From: Lentzea kentuckyensis
GTDB taxonomy: Bacteria; Actinomycetota; Actinomycetes; Mycobacteriales; Pseudonocardiaceae
Assembly (NCBI RefSeq): GCF_002150765.1
Contig: NZ_MUYM01000001.1
Coordinates: forward strand, 92,326-156,325
Length of the DNA: 64,000 nucleotides
Direction: 5' to 3'
Within the stretch, counting starts at the first letter, position 1. Each line of letters opens with the position of its first letter. The notes under the pieces are model-generated. The model saw only the letters and a list, made by a program, of their open reading frames with translations. It had not been told where the DNA came from and did no database searches. The position numbers were made by a program, and so were the translations under genes. Shown one piece after another: positions 27,295 to 36,136 of the stretch.

Positions 27295-28358
27295 ACAACT
27301 CCTACGGTGACGGCACGCGGGTCGTGCACGCAGTTGACACTGCGCCGGGCGAACCGTTCGGTGCACAGCCGGTGTTCGCTTCGGTCTACCACCTCGGCGG
27401 CCAGGACACCTACGGCCGGACCAGCAATCCGACGTGGCGCGATCTGGAAGCCGCGCTGGGATCGCTGGACGGCGGTGAGTGCGTCGTCTTCCCGTCCGGG
27501 ATGGCGGCGATCTCCACCATGCTGCGCACCTTGCTGTCCACAGGGGACACTCTGATGCTCCCGTCCGACGGTTACTACCTGTCCCGGCGGCTCGCGTCCG
27601 AAATGGACATCAACGTCGTTCAGGTGCCCACGGCCGGACCGTATCCGTCCTTCGAGGGCGTGCGGCTGGTGCTGCTGGAGTCGCCGTCGAACCCCGGTCT
27701 GGACGTGTGCGACATCGCGACGCTGGCCGACGCGGCGCACGCGGCGGGTGCGCTCGTGGCCGTGGACAACACGACGGCGACACCGTTGGGGCAGCGGCCG
27801 CTGGAACTCGGCGCCGACGTCGTGATGTCGTCCGACACCAAGGCCGTCGCCGGGCACAGCGACGTCCAGTTCGGACACCTGACGGCGGCTTCGCCGGACC
27901 TGGCCGCGTCGTTCCGGGACACGCGGGCGTTGCACGGCGCGATCCCCGGTCCGTTCGAGACGTGGCTGGTGCTGCGTGGCCTCGGCACCCTGGATCTGCG
28001 GCTGGAACGGCAGGCCAAGAACGCCGCCGCGCTGTACGAATTGCTCTCCGGCCGAGTCGCCGGGTTGCGTTGGCCGGGCGCCGCCGCCGACCCCGCACAC
28101 CTGCTCGCGGCGCAGCAGATGCGGCGGTTCAACGGCGTGCTGACGTTCGAGTTGGAGTCCGCGGAGGCGGTGGAGGCGTTCCTCCGCAAGTCACGGCTCG
28201 TGACGGCGGCGACGTCGTTCGGCGGCCTGCACTCCAGTGCGGACCGGCGCGCCCAGTGGGGTGATCCGGTGCCGGCAGGCCTTGTGCGCTTCTCGGCCGG
28301 CTGTGAGGACACCCACGATCTGGTGATGGACGTGTCCCAAGCTCTGGGCCTGGATTGA
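27291..28358 (+). CDS. Cystathionine gamma-lyase/synthase-family PLP enzyme
   Basis: The 355-residue fold-type-I PLP protein belongs to the Cys/Met metabolism family. The cofactor Lys lies in [16 protein letters not shown] (about residue 184), preceded by the Asp of [19 protein letters not shown] binds phosphate. It is some 30 residues shorter than most MetB/MetC enzymes, mainly at the N-terminus. Function is probably cystathionine gamma-lyase or a related cysteine/methionine lyase. GTG 27291 overlaps the gpsA stop. A cysteine dioxygenase follows 115 bases later, so a role in sulfur amino acid breakdown is suggested. Confidence 0.85.
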   Translation: MNNSYGDGTRVVHAVDTAPGEPFGAQPVFASVYHLGGQDTYGRTSNPTWRDLEAALGSLDGGECVVFPSGMAAISTMLRTLLSTGDTLMLPSDGYYLSRRLASEMDINVVQVPTAGPYPSFEGVRLVLLESPSNPGLDVCDIATLADAAHAAGALVAVDNTTATPLGQRPLELGADVVMSSDTKAVAGHSDVQFGHLTAASPDLAASFRDTRALHGAIPGPFETWLVLRGLGTLDLRLERQAKNAAALYELLSGRVAGLRWPGAAADPAHLLAAQQMRRFNGVLTFELESAEAVEAFLRKSRLVTAATSFGGLHSSADRRAQWGDPVPAGLVRFSAGCEDTHDLVMDVSQALGLD

Positions 28359-28386
28359 CAGAGGGTCCCGGTTCCGGGACCCTCTG
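28359..28386 (+). terminator. Hairpin after the cystathionine-lyase-type gene
   Basis: CAGAGGGTCCCGG (28359-28371) is complementary to CCGGGACCCTCTG (28374-28386). It begins directly after the stop codon and is followed by no U-tract. It separates the plsC-gpsA-lyase operon from the dioxygenase gene. Confidence 0.75.
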
Positions 28387-28473
28387 CGTCATGTCCTTCA
28401 ACGCATGTTGCTGTTGTACCTGGCGATAGTCCCGCGTCCTCTTTTCGCGCTCGCCTGGTAAGGACTTTTCCCG

Positions 28474-28932
28474 ATGTTCGCCGTTCCTGAGAACAGCCTC
28501 GTTCTGCCTGAAAACTCCGCGTTGCTGCACCCCGTGCGGGTGGCTCTGGCGTGGGCAGCCGACCGCGACCGCTGGAAGCACCTGCTGCGGTACGACCCCG
28601 AAGAGCGCTTCTCGACGTTGGTGGAGAAGACCGCCGACCAGGAGATCTGGCTCATGAGCTGGCTCCCCGGTCAGACGGCCTCGCTGCACGACCACAACAC
28701 CACGTCCGGCGCGTTCACCGTCGTCAGCGGTGTGCTCACGGAGGTGGTGACGACCCGCATCCAGGTGGTGCACTCCCTTCACGCCGGTCAGTCACGCGTG
28801 TGGGGGCCCGGCTACGTGCACCAGGTGCGCAACGACGGCGTCGATCCCGCCGTGTCGCTCCACGTGTACCGCCACGGCACACGGGCCATGACCTCGTACC
28901 GCTACGACCCGGTCAACGGCCCCGTGCGCTGA
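28474..28932 (+). CDS. cdo: Cysteine dioxygenase type I
   Basis: The 152-residue cupin oxidises L-cysteine to cysteine sulfinate. Iron is bound by the two His of LHDHNTTSGAF (about residues 70-72) and the His of GYVHQVRND (about 110). The bacterial type lacks the Cys-Tyr crosslink Cys. ATG 28474 follows AAGGA by 9 bases. Together with the PLP lyase upstream it could drain cysteine. Its last 20 bases overlap the convergent PNPOx-fold gene. Confidence 0.88.
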   Translation: MFAVPENSLVLPENSALLHPVRVALAWAADRDRWKHLLRYDPEERFSTLVEKTADQEIWLMSWLPGQTASLHDHNTTSGAFTVVSGVLTEVVTTRIQVVHSLHAGQSRVWGPGYVHQVRNDGVDPAVSLHVYRHGTRAMTSYRYDPVNGPVR

Positions 28933-29557
28933 CGTGCGGCGGAATCGCCTTGTCCGTCTCGTGCGGCACCGGCGTACCCCACGTCTGGACGAGCGGCATG
29001 TGCCCGGCCCACACGAGGTTGGCTTCGAGGTCCGACGGCTCCTCGCCCGGCCCGCCCTCGCGCACCTTCACGCTCGCCTCGGTGAGGTCGATCTCCAGCG
29101 CGACCGTCTGCGCGAGCTCCTTCTTGGAGGGGCTCCGCGCGTAGTCCCAGCTGCCGGGCGTGACGTGCTCGACGATCGTGCGCAGCGCGTGTTCGGGGTC
29201 CTCGGCGATCTTCGCGGTGCCGTGGACGATGGCCGACCGGTAGTTCATCGAGTGGTGGAACACCGACCGCGAGTAGACGACGCCGTCCACCAGCGTGACC
29301 GCGACGCAAACCTGCTTGCCTTCCAGCATGCTCCTGATGGACCGTGAGCCCGTCGACCCGTGCAGGAAGATGCGGTTGCCGTCCCGCCCGTACGCGGTGG
29401 GGATGAGGAACGGCGCCCCGTCGACCTCCACGGCGAGGTGGCAGACCAGGCCCGCGTCGAGGATGTCGTAGAGCACCTGACGGTCTTGGACGGCTCGCTT
29501 CTTGCCGCGGACGACAGTGCTGCGCGGGGTCGGGGAGAGCTGCGTTTCAGCGGTCAT
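28913..29557 (-). CDS. PNPOx-fold flavin-binding protein
   Basis: The 214-residue protein has the split-barrel FMN-binding fold of the pyridoxamine-phosphate-oxidase/nitroreductase-like group: LVCHLAVEVDGAPFLIPTAYGRDGNRIFLHGS (about 37-68) and VFHHSMNYRSAIVHGTAKIAEDP (about 99-121). The segment matches 'pyridoxamine 5-phosphate oxidase-related, FMN-binding' proteins, which may bind FMN, F420 or heme. I start at ATG 29557 (GTGGGAGC site); an in-frame ATG 29578 lacks support. It is divergent from a MocR regulator, an arrangement that suggests a link with vitamin B6. Confidence 0.85.
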   Translation of the reverse strand: MTAETQLSPTPRSTVVRGKKRAVQDRQVLYDILDAGLVCHLAVEVDGAPFLIPTAYGRDGNRIFLHGSTGSRSIRSMLEGKQVCVAVTLVDGVVYSRSVFHHSMNYRSAIVHGTAKIAEDPEHALRTIVEHVTPGSWDYARSPSKKELAQTVALEIDLTEASVKVREGGPGEEPSDLEANLVWAGHMPLVQTWGTPVPHETDKAIPPHVSARGR

Positions 29558-29620
29558 GCTCCCACTGTGGACGTTCAAGTGGCATCATAGAAGCACCATT
29601 CCTAACCAATTCGAGAAGGC

Positions 29621-29786
29621 CACTTTGCTGAACGGCGTCTGCAAGTACCGCCAACTCTTGATCCAATCGCCGCCAACTACGCCCAACCTGTTCGTCGTCT
29701 GCCGAACCGGCACGTGGCCGCCGAGGCGAGTTGGTAGTAGCAAAGTGCCTGTTGATGTTGAGTTGGCGGTACTTGCAGACGCCGTT
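29621..29786. repeat. Large inverted repeat in the PNPOx/MocR intergenic region
   Basis: A 27-bp arm at 29631-29657 (AACGGCGTCTGCAAG...CAACTC) is repeated perfectly in inverse at 29760-29786, with a 102-bp centre. A second 9-bp inverted pair, CACTTTGCT at 29621-29629 and AGCAAAGTG at 29739-29747, is nested differently. The GCCAACT/AGTTGGC word appears several more times between the arms (near 29648, 29672 and 29728). This may be the MocR operator region, a long hairpin in either transcript, or a MITE-like insertion. Confidence 0.85.
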
Positions 29787-29811
29787 GGCCGTCAGGGGTG
29801 GGGGGCCGGCC

Positions 29812-31182
29812 GTGGCTGAGGCCGCGTTGCCCGTCGCGTTGGACCGCGAGTCGCCCGAACCGCTCGCCGTCCAGCTTGCTGATGCGCTGCGTTCCGCCGC
29901 GTCGGAGGGACGGTTGCGAGCGGGCGACCGCCTGCCGTCCACACGCGCGTTGGCCGATTCGCTCGGTGTCTCGCGCACGGTCACCGCCGCCGCCTACGAA
30001 CAACTCCACGCGGAAGGCTGGATCGCGGGCCGTCACGGTTCCGGCACCTACGTCACCACGACCCCGCCCGGCCCGCTGCGCAAACGTTCGCGCAAGCCGG
30101 TCGTGCCCGCCATCACCGACTTCGTCGACCTCGGCACGGGCGCGCCGTGGGCGAGCGGCCTCGACCGCGCGGCCTGGCGCAGGGCGTGGCGGGCCGCGGC
30201 CGACGCGCCGCCGTTGTCCCGTCCCGAACGCGCCGGGCTGCCCGAGTACCGCGAGGCCATCGCCGAACACCTGCTGCGCCACCGAGGTCTGGCCGTCAAC
30301 GCCGACCCCGTGCTGGCCACCGGCGGCACCACTGCGGTGCTGACTGAGATCGCGGTCGCGGTGCTGCGGCGCGGTGACGCGGTGGCCGTCGAGGAACCCG
30401 GCTACCAACGTGCGGTGGGCGTCTTCAAGGCCAACGGCCTCAAGGTCGTGCAGGCGGCCGTCGACGCGGAAGGGCTTCTCCCGGACGCGGTTCCCGCCGG
30501 CGTCAAGGCCGTCTACTGCTCGCCGGCCCACCAATATCCGTTGGGCGGCCGCATGTCGGCCGGGCGCCGGGTCGCGCTGGTCGAGCGCGCGCGAAGGGAC
30601 GGCTGGCTCGTCATCGAGGACGACTACGACGGCGAGCTCAGATATGACGTGGCACCGCTGCCGTCACTGGCCGCGCTGGCACCGGACGTCGTGGTCCACC
30701 TCGGCACCACCAGCAAGATCCTCACGCCGACGCTCGGCGCGGGCTGGATGGTCGCCCCCGAGCACATCGCCACGACGGTGCTCGAACACCGCGACCTGAC
30801 CGGCACGAGCCCGGCGGCCGCGGGGCAGCGGGTCGTCGTCGAACTCGCCAGGATGGGCGACCTCGGCCGGCACCTGCGCAAGCTGCGGCGAGAGCTGTCC
30901 GAACGGCGTGCGCTCATCATCGACACGTTCGCCGACGCGGGCATCAAGGTGCTCGGTGACGACGCGGGCGCGCACGTCGTGGTGTTGCTGTCCAACGCCG
31001 ACCAGGAGCGCGACCTGATGAGGCAGGCGCTCGAACGCGGTCTGCGGGTGGACGGCCTGGCCCGGCACTACGTGAACCGCGCCAAGCTGCACGGGCTCGT
31101 CATCGGCTACAGCGCGTGCTCCCGGGAACAGCTGGTCAACGCCCTGCCGGTGCTCACCGAACTGCTCAGCACGACCGGCTGA
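29812..31182 (+). CDS. MocR-type regulator (GntR winged helix plus aminotransferase domain)
   Basis: The 456-residue protein joins an N-terminal GntR DNA-binding domain (about 14-80; RLRAGDRLPSTRALADSLGVSRTVTAAAYEQL) to a fold-type-I aminotransferase domain that binds PLP, with the cofactor Lys in LGTTSKILTPTLGAGWMV (about residue 300). This is the PdxR/MocR class, which senses PLP and activates B6 synthesis or related genes. The divergent PNPOx-like gene fits that job. GTG 29812 is used; the frame is open upstream through the inverted-repeat region but that part is not coding. Its 3' end overlaps the next gene by 17 bp. Confidence 0.9.
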   Translation: MAEAALPVALDRESPEPLAVQLADALRSAASEGRLRAGDRLPSTRALADSLGVSRTVTAAAYEQLHAEGWIAGRHGSGTYVTTTPPGPLRKRSRKPVVPAITDFVDLGTGAPWASGLDRAAWRRAWRAAADAPPLSRPERAGLPEYREAIAEHLLRHRGLAVNADPVLATGGTTAVLTEIAVAVLRRGDAVAVEEPGYQRAVGVFKANGLKVVQAAVDAEGLLPDAVPAGVKAVYCSPAHQYPLGGRMSAGRRVALVERARRDGWLVIEDDYDGELRYDVAPLPSLAALAPDVVVHLGTTSKILTPTLGAGWMVAPEHIATTVLEHRDLTGTSPAAAGQRVVVELARMGDLGRHLRKLRRELSERRALIIDTFADAGIKVLGDDAGAHVVVLLSNADQERDLMRQALERGLRVDGLARHYVNRAKLHGLVIGYSACSREQLVNALPVLTELLSTTG

Positions 31183-32113
31183 CCACGACGATCTCGCGAG
31201 ACAGCCGAAAGCCCAGCTGCTCGTTGACGCGGATCATGTGGGAGTTGGCCGCGTCCGTGCCGGTGTCGATGCGTTCGAGCTCCGGCCGATCGGCTCGTAG
31301 CCACCGCAGCAGGTGAGCCTTGATCACCCGGCCGAGACCATGGCCGCGATGGGCGGGCATGACCATCGTGCTGCCCCAGCGCGTGTCCGTCGTGTCCGAT
31401 GGGTGCAGCGGGACGTCGGTCAGCGCCACGACACGTCCGGTGGCTTCCGCGACCGCGACGACGACGCGTTGCTCGACACCGGCCGCACGAGCCTCGGCTT
31501 CCTCGGCCCGCACCACCTCGGGTGACCACTCGGGCACCTGCGCCGCGGACGCCGTGGCCGGAGCGTCGCGGATCGACTGCCTGGTCTCGGCTACGGAGGC
31601 CAGCAGGCGCTCCGGCGTCGCACCGATCCAGTGCTCCACGCGGTAGCCGCCGGGAACGGTCGTGGTCAGGGCGGCCTCGGAGATCGTCAGTTGTTGCAGG
31701 ACCCTGGACGCGACCACCTGGAACCCGCGCGCCACCGCCCAGTGCTCGCCGGCGCTGTCCTTGGTCACGCCCCAGCTCTCGAACTTCTCACCGCCGCGGG
31801 CGCGCAGTTCCGGCAGCAGCGCGTCGAGCAGCGCGGTGCCGATGCCCTGCCTGCGGTGAGCCGGGTGCACCGTGATCGGGCCGACCGCCAGCCGGGCGTT
31901 CACCCCGCTGAGCAACCCCACGGAGGTGATGCCGATGCCCTCGCCGGCACGGCGGGCGACGAGCCGGATCACCTCGCTGAAGTCGGGGTTCGGCTCCCGC
32001 AGCGACGCGATGATCCGCTCCCTGCTCGACTCCGGGTGGGCCGCTGCCCACACGTCGGCGTAGGCGTCGACCAGAGCTTCGTCGTCCACGTCGAGCGGTT
32101 TGATCTCCAGCAC
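31166..32113 (-). CDS. Two-domain GNAT acetyltransferase
   Basis: The 315-residue protein carries two GNAT domains. The first (about 1-150) has ITVHPAHRRQGIGTALLDALL, the R/Q-x-x-G-x-G/A acetyl-CoA loop. The second (about 160-315) has TMVMPAHRGHGLGRVIKAHLLRWL. Tandem GNATs of this type are found for mycothiol synthase and antibiotic acetyltransferases; this one is not clearly MshD. GTG 32113 (reading MLEIKPLDVDD) is chosen because upstream residues are a shadow of the divergent ddl gene. It converges on mocR with a 17-bp overlap. Confidence 0.85.
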   Translation of the reverse strand: MLEIKPLDVDDEALVDAYADVWAAAHPESSRERIIASLREPNPDFSEVIRLVARRAGEGIGITSVGLLSGVNARLAVGPITVHPAHRRQGIGTALLDALLPELRARGGEKFESWGVTKDSAGEHWAVARGFQVVASRVLQQLTISEAALTTTVPGGYRVEHWIGATPERLLASVAETRQSIRDAPATASAAQVPEWSPEVVRAEEAEARAAGVEQRVVVAVAEATGRVVALTDVPLHPSDTTDTRWGSTMVMPAHRGHGLGRVIKAHLLRWLRADRPELERIDTGTDAANSHMIRVNEQLGFRLSREIVVVSRSC

Positions 32114-32170
32114 GCGACCGAGGCTAACTGGCAAGTAGGCACAATCGCCCAAACGGGTAGGGTCGCCCGC

Positions 32171-33220
32171 ATGACGCAGCGCAAGACGAGGGTGGCCGTG
32201 GTGTTCGGCGGCCGCAGCTCCGAGCACGAGGTCTCCTGCCAGTCCGCCAAGAGCGTCCTGCCGTACCTGGACGCGGACCGCTTCGAGGTGGTGCCCGTCG
32301 GCATCACGCCGCAGGGGCAGTGGGCACTCGGCACGGACCCGAACGCGCTGGAAGCCGGTGCCGGCAACCTCCCCACGCTGCGCAACAAGACCGTCGCCGC
32401 GATCGAACCCGGTCAGGCTCTGAAGGACGTCGACGTCGTCTTCCCGCTGCTGCACGGCGCGTGGGGTGAGGACGGCACGATCCAGGGTCTGCTCGAACTG
32501 GGCGGCCTGCCGTACGTCGGCCCTGGCGTGTTCGCCAGCGCCGCGGCGATGGACAAGGTGTTCGCCAAGAAGATCCTTCAGGCGGAAGGGCTTCCGGTCG
32601 GGAAGTTCGTCGCCCTCGACCGCGCCGCCACCACGCTGACCCTCGACGAGCGCGAGCACCTCGGGCTGCCGGTGTTCGTGAAGCCGTCGCGTGCCGGGTC
32701 GTCCGTCGGCATCTCGAAGGTGTCCGACTGGGCCGACCTCGACGCCGCGATCTTCGAGGCGCGTCAGCACGACCCCAAGGTCATCATCGAGGCCGCCGTG
32801 CCGAACGTGCGCGAGATCGAGCTCGCGGTGCTGGAGTTCCCGGACGGTCGCGTCGAGGCTTCGCTGCCCGCCGAACTGCGTCCGGTCGGCGAGAGCGTCG
32901 AGTGGTACGACTTCAACGCCAAGTACGTCGACGACTCCTACGAGGCCGACATCCCCGCGAAGCTCGACGACGACATCACCGCGCAGCTGCGCGAGATGGC
33001 CGTCACCGCGTTCAAGGCGCTCGACTGCCAGGGACTGTCCAGGGTGGACTTCTTCCTCACCGAGCAGAACGAGCTCATCATCAACGAGCTCAACACCATG
33101 CCCGGTTTCACGCCGATCTCCATGTACCCCAAGGCGTGGGAGGCGACCGGCATCGACTACTCGACGCTGCTGACCACGTTGATCGAGACGGCGATCACGC
33201 GCGGCTCCGGCCTGCGCTAA
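32171..33220 (+). CDS. ddl: D-alanine--D-alanine ligase
   Basis: The 349-residue ATP-grasp enzyme joins two D-alanines for peptidoglycan. Signatures are VAVVFGGRSSEHEVS (about 8-22), FPLLHGAWGEDGTIQGLLEL (about 93-112), FVKPSRAGSSVGISKV and NELNTMPGFTPISMYPKAWEATG near the C-terminus. ATG 32171 is the start; the frame is open far upstream over the GNAT gene. The C-terminal residues are those of a D-Ala-D-Ala ligase (the MYPK segment includes Tyr), not of a VanA-type D-Ala-D-Lac ligase. It has the same neighbours as mycobacterial ddlA. Confidence 0.95.
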   Translation: MTQRKTRVAVVFGGRSSEHEVSCQSAKSVLPYLDADRFEVVPVGITPQGQWALGTDPNALEAGAGNLPTLRNKTVAAIEPGQALKDVDVVFPLLHGAWGEDGTIQGLLELGGLPYVGPGVFASAAAMDKVFAKKILQAEGLPVGKFVALDRAATTLTLDEREHLGLPVFVKPSRAGSSVGISKVSDWADLDAAIFEARQHDPKVIIEAAVPNVREIELAVLEFPDGRVEASLPAELRPVGESVEWYDFNAKYVDDSYEADIPAKLDDDITAQLREMAVTAFKALDCQGLSRVDFFLTEQNELIINELNTMPGFTPISMYPKAWEATGIDYSTLLTTLIETAITRGSGLR

Positions 33221-33232
33221 GGCCAGGCACGG

Positions 33233-33799
33233 TCACCGCGCCTCGGTCTTGACCGGCTGCTTCGGCAGCAGGTCGCGCACCGTCGTGGAGATGTCCTGCA
33301 ACGGTCCGGTGCCCGCGTCGTCGGGCACCGTCAGCGCCACGTACGCACCGCGGTCCACGATCACCCACGTCGAGCTGCCGGAACCGGGCAGCTGCAGCCA
33401 CTGCACGTCGGAGATCACCCGCAGCTGCGAGGTCGCGTTCAGCTCGGACGGCCGTGGCATCCCGCACCGCAGCACGACCGGATCGTGTTTGGCGTCACCC
33501 CACGCGACGGTGGCGGGCGGCGCGGGCGAGGCGAGTTCACGGCGCGGCAGCATGTCCTTCCCGGACGGCAGCCCCACCGGCAGTTTCTCGATCAGGGACA
33601 CGCACGCCGGTGAGCCCGAGTCCGGTGCGTCGATCGAGACCAGCGCGAGAGGGCCCGTGCGACCGGGCACGTCGTGCGTCTGGTTTCCCGTGCCCAGCAC
33701 TAGACCGAGCGTGGCGACACCGATGGCGAGCAGCACGGCGAGCCCGACCGCCGCGAGCAGCGGCCGGGACAGCGTCGACGTGGATTCCTGCTGAGTCAC
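33233..33799 (-). CDS. DUF3515-family membrane-anchored protein
   Basis: The 188-residue protein has one N-terminal transmembrane helix (LLAAVGLAVLLAIGVATLGLVLG, about 14-36) and a secreted domain of about 145 residues with three conserved cysteines (ACVSLIEKLPVGLPSG; LRCGMPRPSEL) and WLQLPGSGSSTWVIVDRGAYVALTVP. This is the actinobacterial DUF3515 family, found in the same place beside ddl in mycobacteria. Function is unknown; a link to cell-wall assembly is suggested by position only. It converges on ddl with a 12-bp gap. GTG is the start. Confidence 0.82.
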   Translation of the reverse strand: MTQQESTSTLSRPLLAAVGLAVLLAIGVATLGLVLGTGNQTHDVPGRTGPLALVSIDAPDSGSPACVSLIEKLPVGLPSGKDMLPRRELASPAPPATVAWGDAKHDPVVLRCGMPRPSELNATSQLRVISDVQWLQLPGSGSSTWVIVDRGAYVALTVPDDAGTGPLQDISTTVRDLLPKQPVKTEAR

Positions 33800-33818
33800 C
33801 CAGCTATGGGAACACGAG

Positions 33819-34052
33819 CTACAGATGCACGACCGGGCAGGTCAACGTACGAGTGATTCCTTCGACGTTTTGAATGCGCGCGACCACCAACTGGCCGAGC
33901 TGGTCGACGGTGTCGGCTTCAGCGCGGACGATGACGTCGTAAGGACCGGTGACGTCTTCAGCGGTTGCTACCCCGGTGATACCGGAAATCTCGGAGGCGA
34001 CTGCGGCGGCCTTGCCGACCTCGGTCTGGATGAGGATGTATGCATGCACCAC
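33819..34052 (-). CDS. Stand-alone Lrp/AsnC ligand-binding (RAM) domain
   Basis: The 77-residue protein consists only of the Lrp/AsnC C-terminal RAM domain: VHAYILIQTEVGKAAAVASEI, then VATAEDVTGPYDVIVRAEADTVDQLGQLVVARIQNVEGI. The family's helix-turn-helix is absent. Stand-alone RAM proteins in actinobacteria assemble into rings and bind amino acids without DNA. GTG 34052 has AAGGGG upstream. It is divergent from thiL and next to the DUF3515 gene, as in mycobacteria. Confidence 0.88.
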   Translation of the reverse strand: MVHAYILIQTEVGKAAAVASEISGITGVATAEDVTGPYDVIVRAEADTVDQLGQLVVARIQNVEGITRTLTCPVVHL

Positions 34053-34149
34053 GGCGTGCCCCTTCGTCGCGACAGGTTGGGTCGAGGTAGGAACGTGTCA
34101 CGCAACGTACCCCAGTTGGGGTTCCGAATGCTCAGATTGGGAGGCAACT

Positions 34150-35118
34150 TTGCGTCCGGAGCCGCCGCGCGACGCGGAGACGGTCGCCGAAGTGGGTGAG
34201 TTCCATCTCATCCATCGGGTGACAACCGGTCGGGCGCAACCCGAGACGACCATCCTCGGTCCCGGGGACGACGCGGCCGTGGTCGCCGTTCCGGACGGCC
34301 GGGTCGTGGCCTCCATGGACGTGCTGGTCGAGGGTGTCCACTTCAGACTCGACTGGTCCAGTCCCGAGCAGGTGGGCCGAAAAGCGGCCGCGGTGAACCT
34401 CGCGGACATCGTCGCGATGGGCGCGTTGCCGTCCGGTCTGCTCGTCGGGATCGCCTGCCCGCCGGACACTCCCGCCGCGACGGTGCAGGGGATCATGTCG
34501 GGACTCTGGCAGGAGGCGGCGCAGGCCGGCGCGGGCATCGTCGGCGGCGACATGGTCAGCTCCGCCACGCTGGTGATCTCGATCACGGCCATGGGCGACA
34601 TGAACGGGCTCGAGCCGATCACGAGGTCCGGCGCGCTCGTCGGTGACGTCGTGGCGGTGACCGGCAGGCTCGGCTGGGCGGCCGCCGGACTGGCCGTGCT
34701 CGGCCGCGGCTTCCGTTCGCCGGTGGGCATCGTGAACGCCCAGCGCACCCCGGAGCCTCCTTATGAGGAGGGGCCCAAGGCCGCGGAGGCCGGCGCCACG
34801 TCGATGATCGACGTCTCGGACGGGCTGCTGCAGGATCTCGGCCACATCGCGGACTCGTCGGGCGTGGCGATCGACATCCGCACCGAACTGCTGCCGCTGC
34901 ACCCGCGCCTGCTCGACGTCGCGTCGGCGCTCGGCGGTGACGCGCGGCACTGGGCGCTGACCGGAGGCGAGGATCACGCGCTCGCGGCGACCTTCCCCGG
35001 TCCCAAGGCGGTTCCGGCGAACTGGACGACCATCGGCACGGTCCGCGCGGGCGAAGGTGTGACGGTCGACGGCAGGATTTACGAAAAACCTCCTGGCTGG
35101 GAGCACTGGCGCGCGTAA
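34150..35118 (+). CDS. thiL: Thiamine-monophosphate kinase
   Basis: The 322-residue enzyme phosphorylates thiamine monophosphate to thiamine diphosphate. It has LGPGDDAAVVAVPDGRVVASMDVLVEGVHFR at the N-terminus (metal-binding Asp), RKAAAVNLADIVAMGALP and MIDVSDGLLQDLGHIA. I chose TTG 34150 since GGGAGG lies 5 bases upstream and the homologous region starts at once; other frames extend back to 33949 across the divergent promoter. Length is normal. It opens a run of same-strand genes through ung. Confidence 0.93.
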   Translation: MRPEPPRDAETVAEVGEFHLIHRVTTGRAQPETTILGPGDDAAVVAVPDGRVVASMDVLVEGVHFRLDWSSPEQVGRKAAAVNLADIVAMGALPSGLLVGIACPPDTPAATVQGIMSGLWQEAAQAGAGIVGGDMVSSATLVISITAMGDMNGLEPITRSGALVGDVVAVTGRLGWAAAGLAVLGRGFRSPVGIVNAQRTPEPPYEEGPKAAEAGATSMIDVSDGLLQDLGHIADSSGVAIDIRTELLPLHPRLLDVASALGGDARHWALTGGEDHALAATFPGPKAVPANWTTIGTVRAGEGVTVDGRIYEKPPGWEHWRA

Positions 35119-35128
35119 ACTGGCCGAT

Positions 35129-35584
35129 GTGGAACTATGCGCGCGGACGTATGACCATCCAGACTCGGTCAAGATGATCGCTGACCTGCAGCAGGTCTAC
35201 GTCGACCGCTACGGCGATGTCGACATCACGCCGGTCGACCCGGCGCAGTTCGCCGCACCGCTCGGCTACTTCGTGATCGGCTACCTCGACGGAGTGCCCG
35301 TCGCGTGCGGTGGCTGGCGGATCAGCCCCGAGCTCGAGGGCGCGGCCGAGATCAAGCGGATGTACGTCGTCGACTCCGTGCGCGGCAAGGGGTTGTCCCG
35401 GCTGATCCTCGCCCACCTGGAGGTGACCGCGCGCGAAGCCGGTCTCCAGCGGATGGTGCTGGAGACCGGCCTGCGCCAGCCCGAGGCGATCAGCCTGTAC
35501 ACCTCCAGCGGTTACGAGCGGATCGACAACTTCGGCGTGTACCGCGACCACCCGGAAAGTCGTTGCTTCGGGAAGCCGCTGTAG
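35129..35584 (+). CDS. GNAT-family N-acetyltransferase
   Basis: The 151-residue protein has the acetyl-CoA-binding RMYVVDSVRGKGLSRLILAHLE (about 72-94) and the family's conserved LYTSSGYERIDNFGVYR near the end. The substrate is unknown. GTG 35129 begins 10 bases after thiL and the next gene follows after 10 bases, so all are probably on one transcript. Confidence 0.85.
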   Translation: MELCARTYDHPDSVKMIADLQQVYVDRYGDVDITPVDPAQFAAPLGYFVIGYLDGVPVACGGWRISPELEGAAEIKRMYVVDSVRGKGLSRLILAHLEVTAREAGLQRMVLETGLRQPEAISLYTSSGYERIDNFGVYRDHPESRCFGKPL

Positions 35585-35594
35585 GTTCGGGCGC

Positions 35595-36116
35595 ATGGCC
35601 ATCTATGCGTTGGGGGACTACACGCCGCAGATCCACCCGGACGCGTACGTGCACCCGGATGCGACGGTGATCGGTGACGTGCGCATCGGCGCGCATTCGT
35701 CGGTGTGGCCGCAAGCCGTGCTGCGCGGTGACTACGGCCGCATCGTCGTGGACGAGCGCACGTCGGTCCAGGACGGCACGGTGATCCACTGCACCGAGGT
35801 CCACCCGGTGCACATCGGGTCGTCGTGCGTCATCGGCCACAACGTGCACATCGAGGGCGCGACGGTCGCGGACGAATGCCTGATCGCCTCGGGTTCCGTG
35901 GTGCTCAACGGTTCCATCGTGGAAAAGGGCGCGATCGTCGGCGCCGGCGCGGTCGTCTCGTTCGACGGGCACGTCCGCGAACGCACGATGGTGCTGGGAG
36001 TTCCTGCCCGTGAGCGTGCTGGATATGTTGTGCCAGAACAGGCCTGGGCGTTCATCGTGGAGAAGTACGTGCAGAACATCGGCTTGTACCGGGAGAAGCT
36101 CCGTCGGTTGGATTGA
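35595..36116 (+). CDS. Gamma-carbonic-anhydrase-like left-handed beta-helix protein
   Basis: The 173-residue protein is built from hexapeptide repeats of a left-handed beta-helix ([55 protein letters not shown]) with the trimer-interface metal ligands ([19 protein letters not shown]) of gamma-class carbonic anhydrases and their PaaY/CaiE relatives. Activity is not assured, as many relatives are inactive. It lies between a GNAT gene and ung; its TGA lies upstream of the ung start. Confidence 0.85.
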   Translation: MAIYALGDYTPQIHPDAYVHPDATVIGDVRIGAHSSVWPQAVLRGDYGRIVVDERTSVQDGTVIHCTEVHPVHIGSSCVIGHNVHIEGATVADECLIASGSVVLNGSIVEKGAIVGAGAVVSFDGHVRERTMVLGVPARERAGYVVPEQAWAFIVEKYVQNIGLYREKLRRLD

Positions 36117-36136
36117 GTGAGATAGGGTTCACAGCC

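Noticed and set aside
29631..29786. Possible CRISPR-like or tandem repeat
   Set aside because: There are only two arms and they are inverted, with no spacer series; it is an inverted repeat, not an array.
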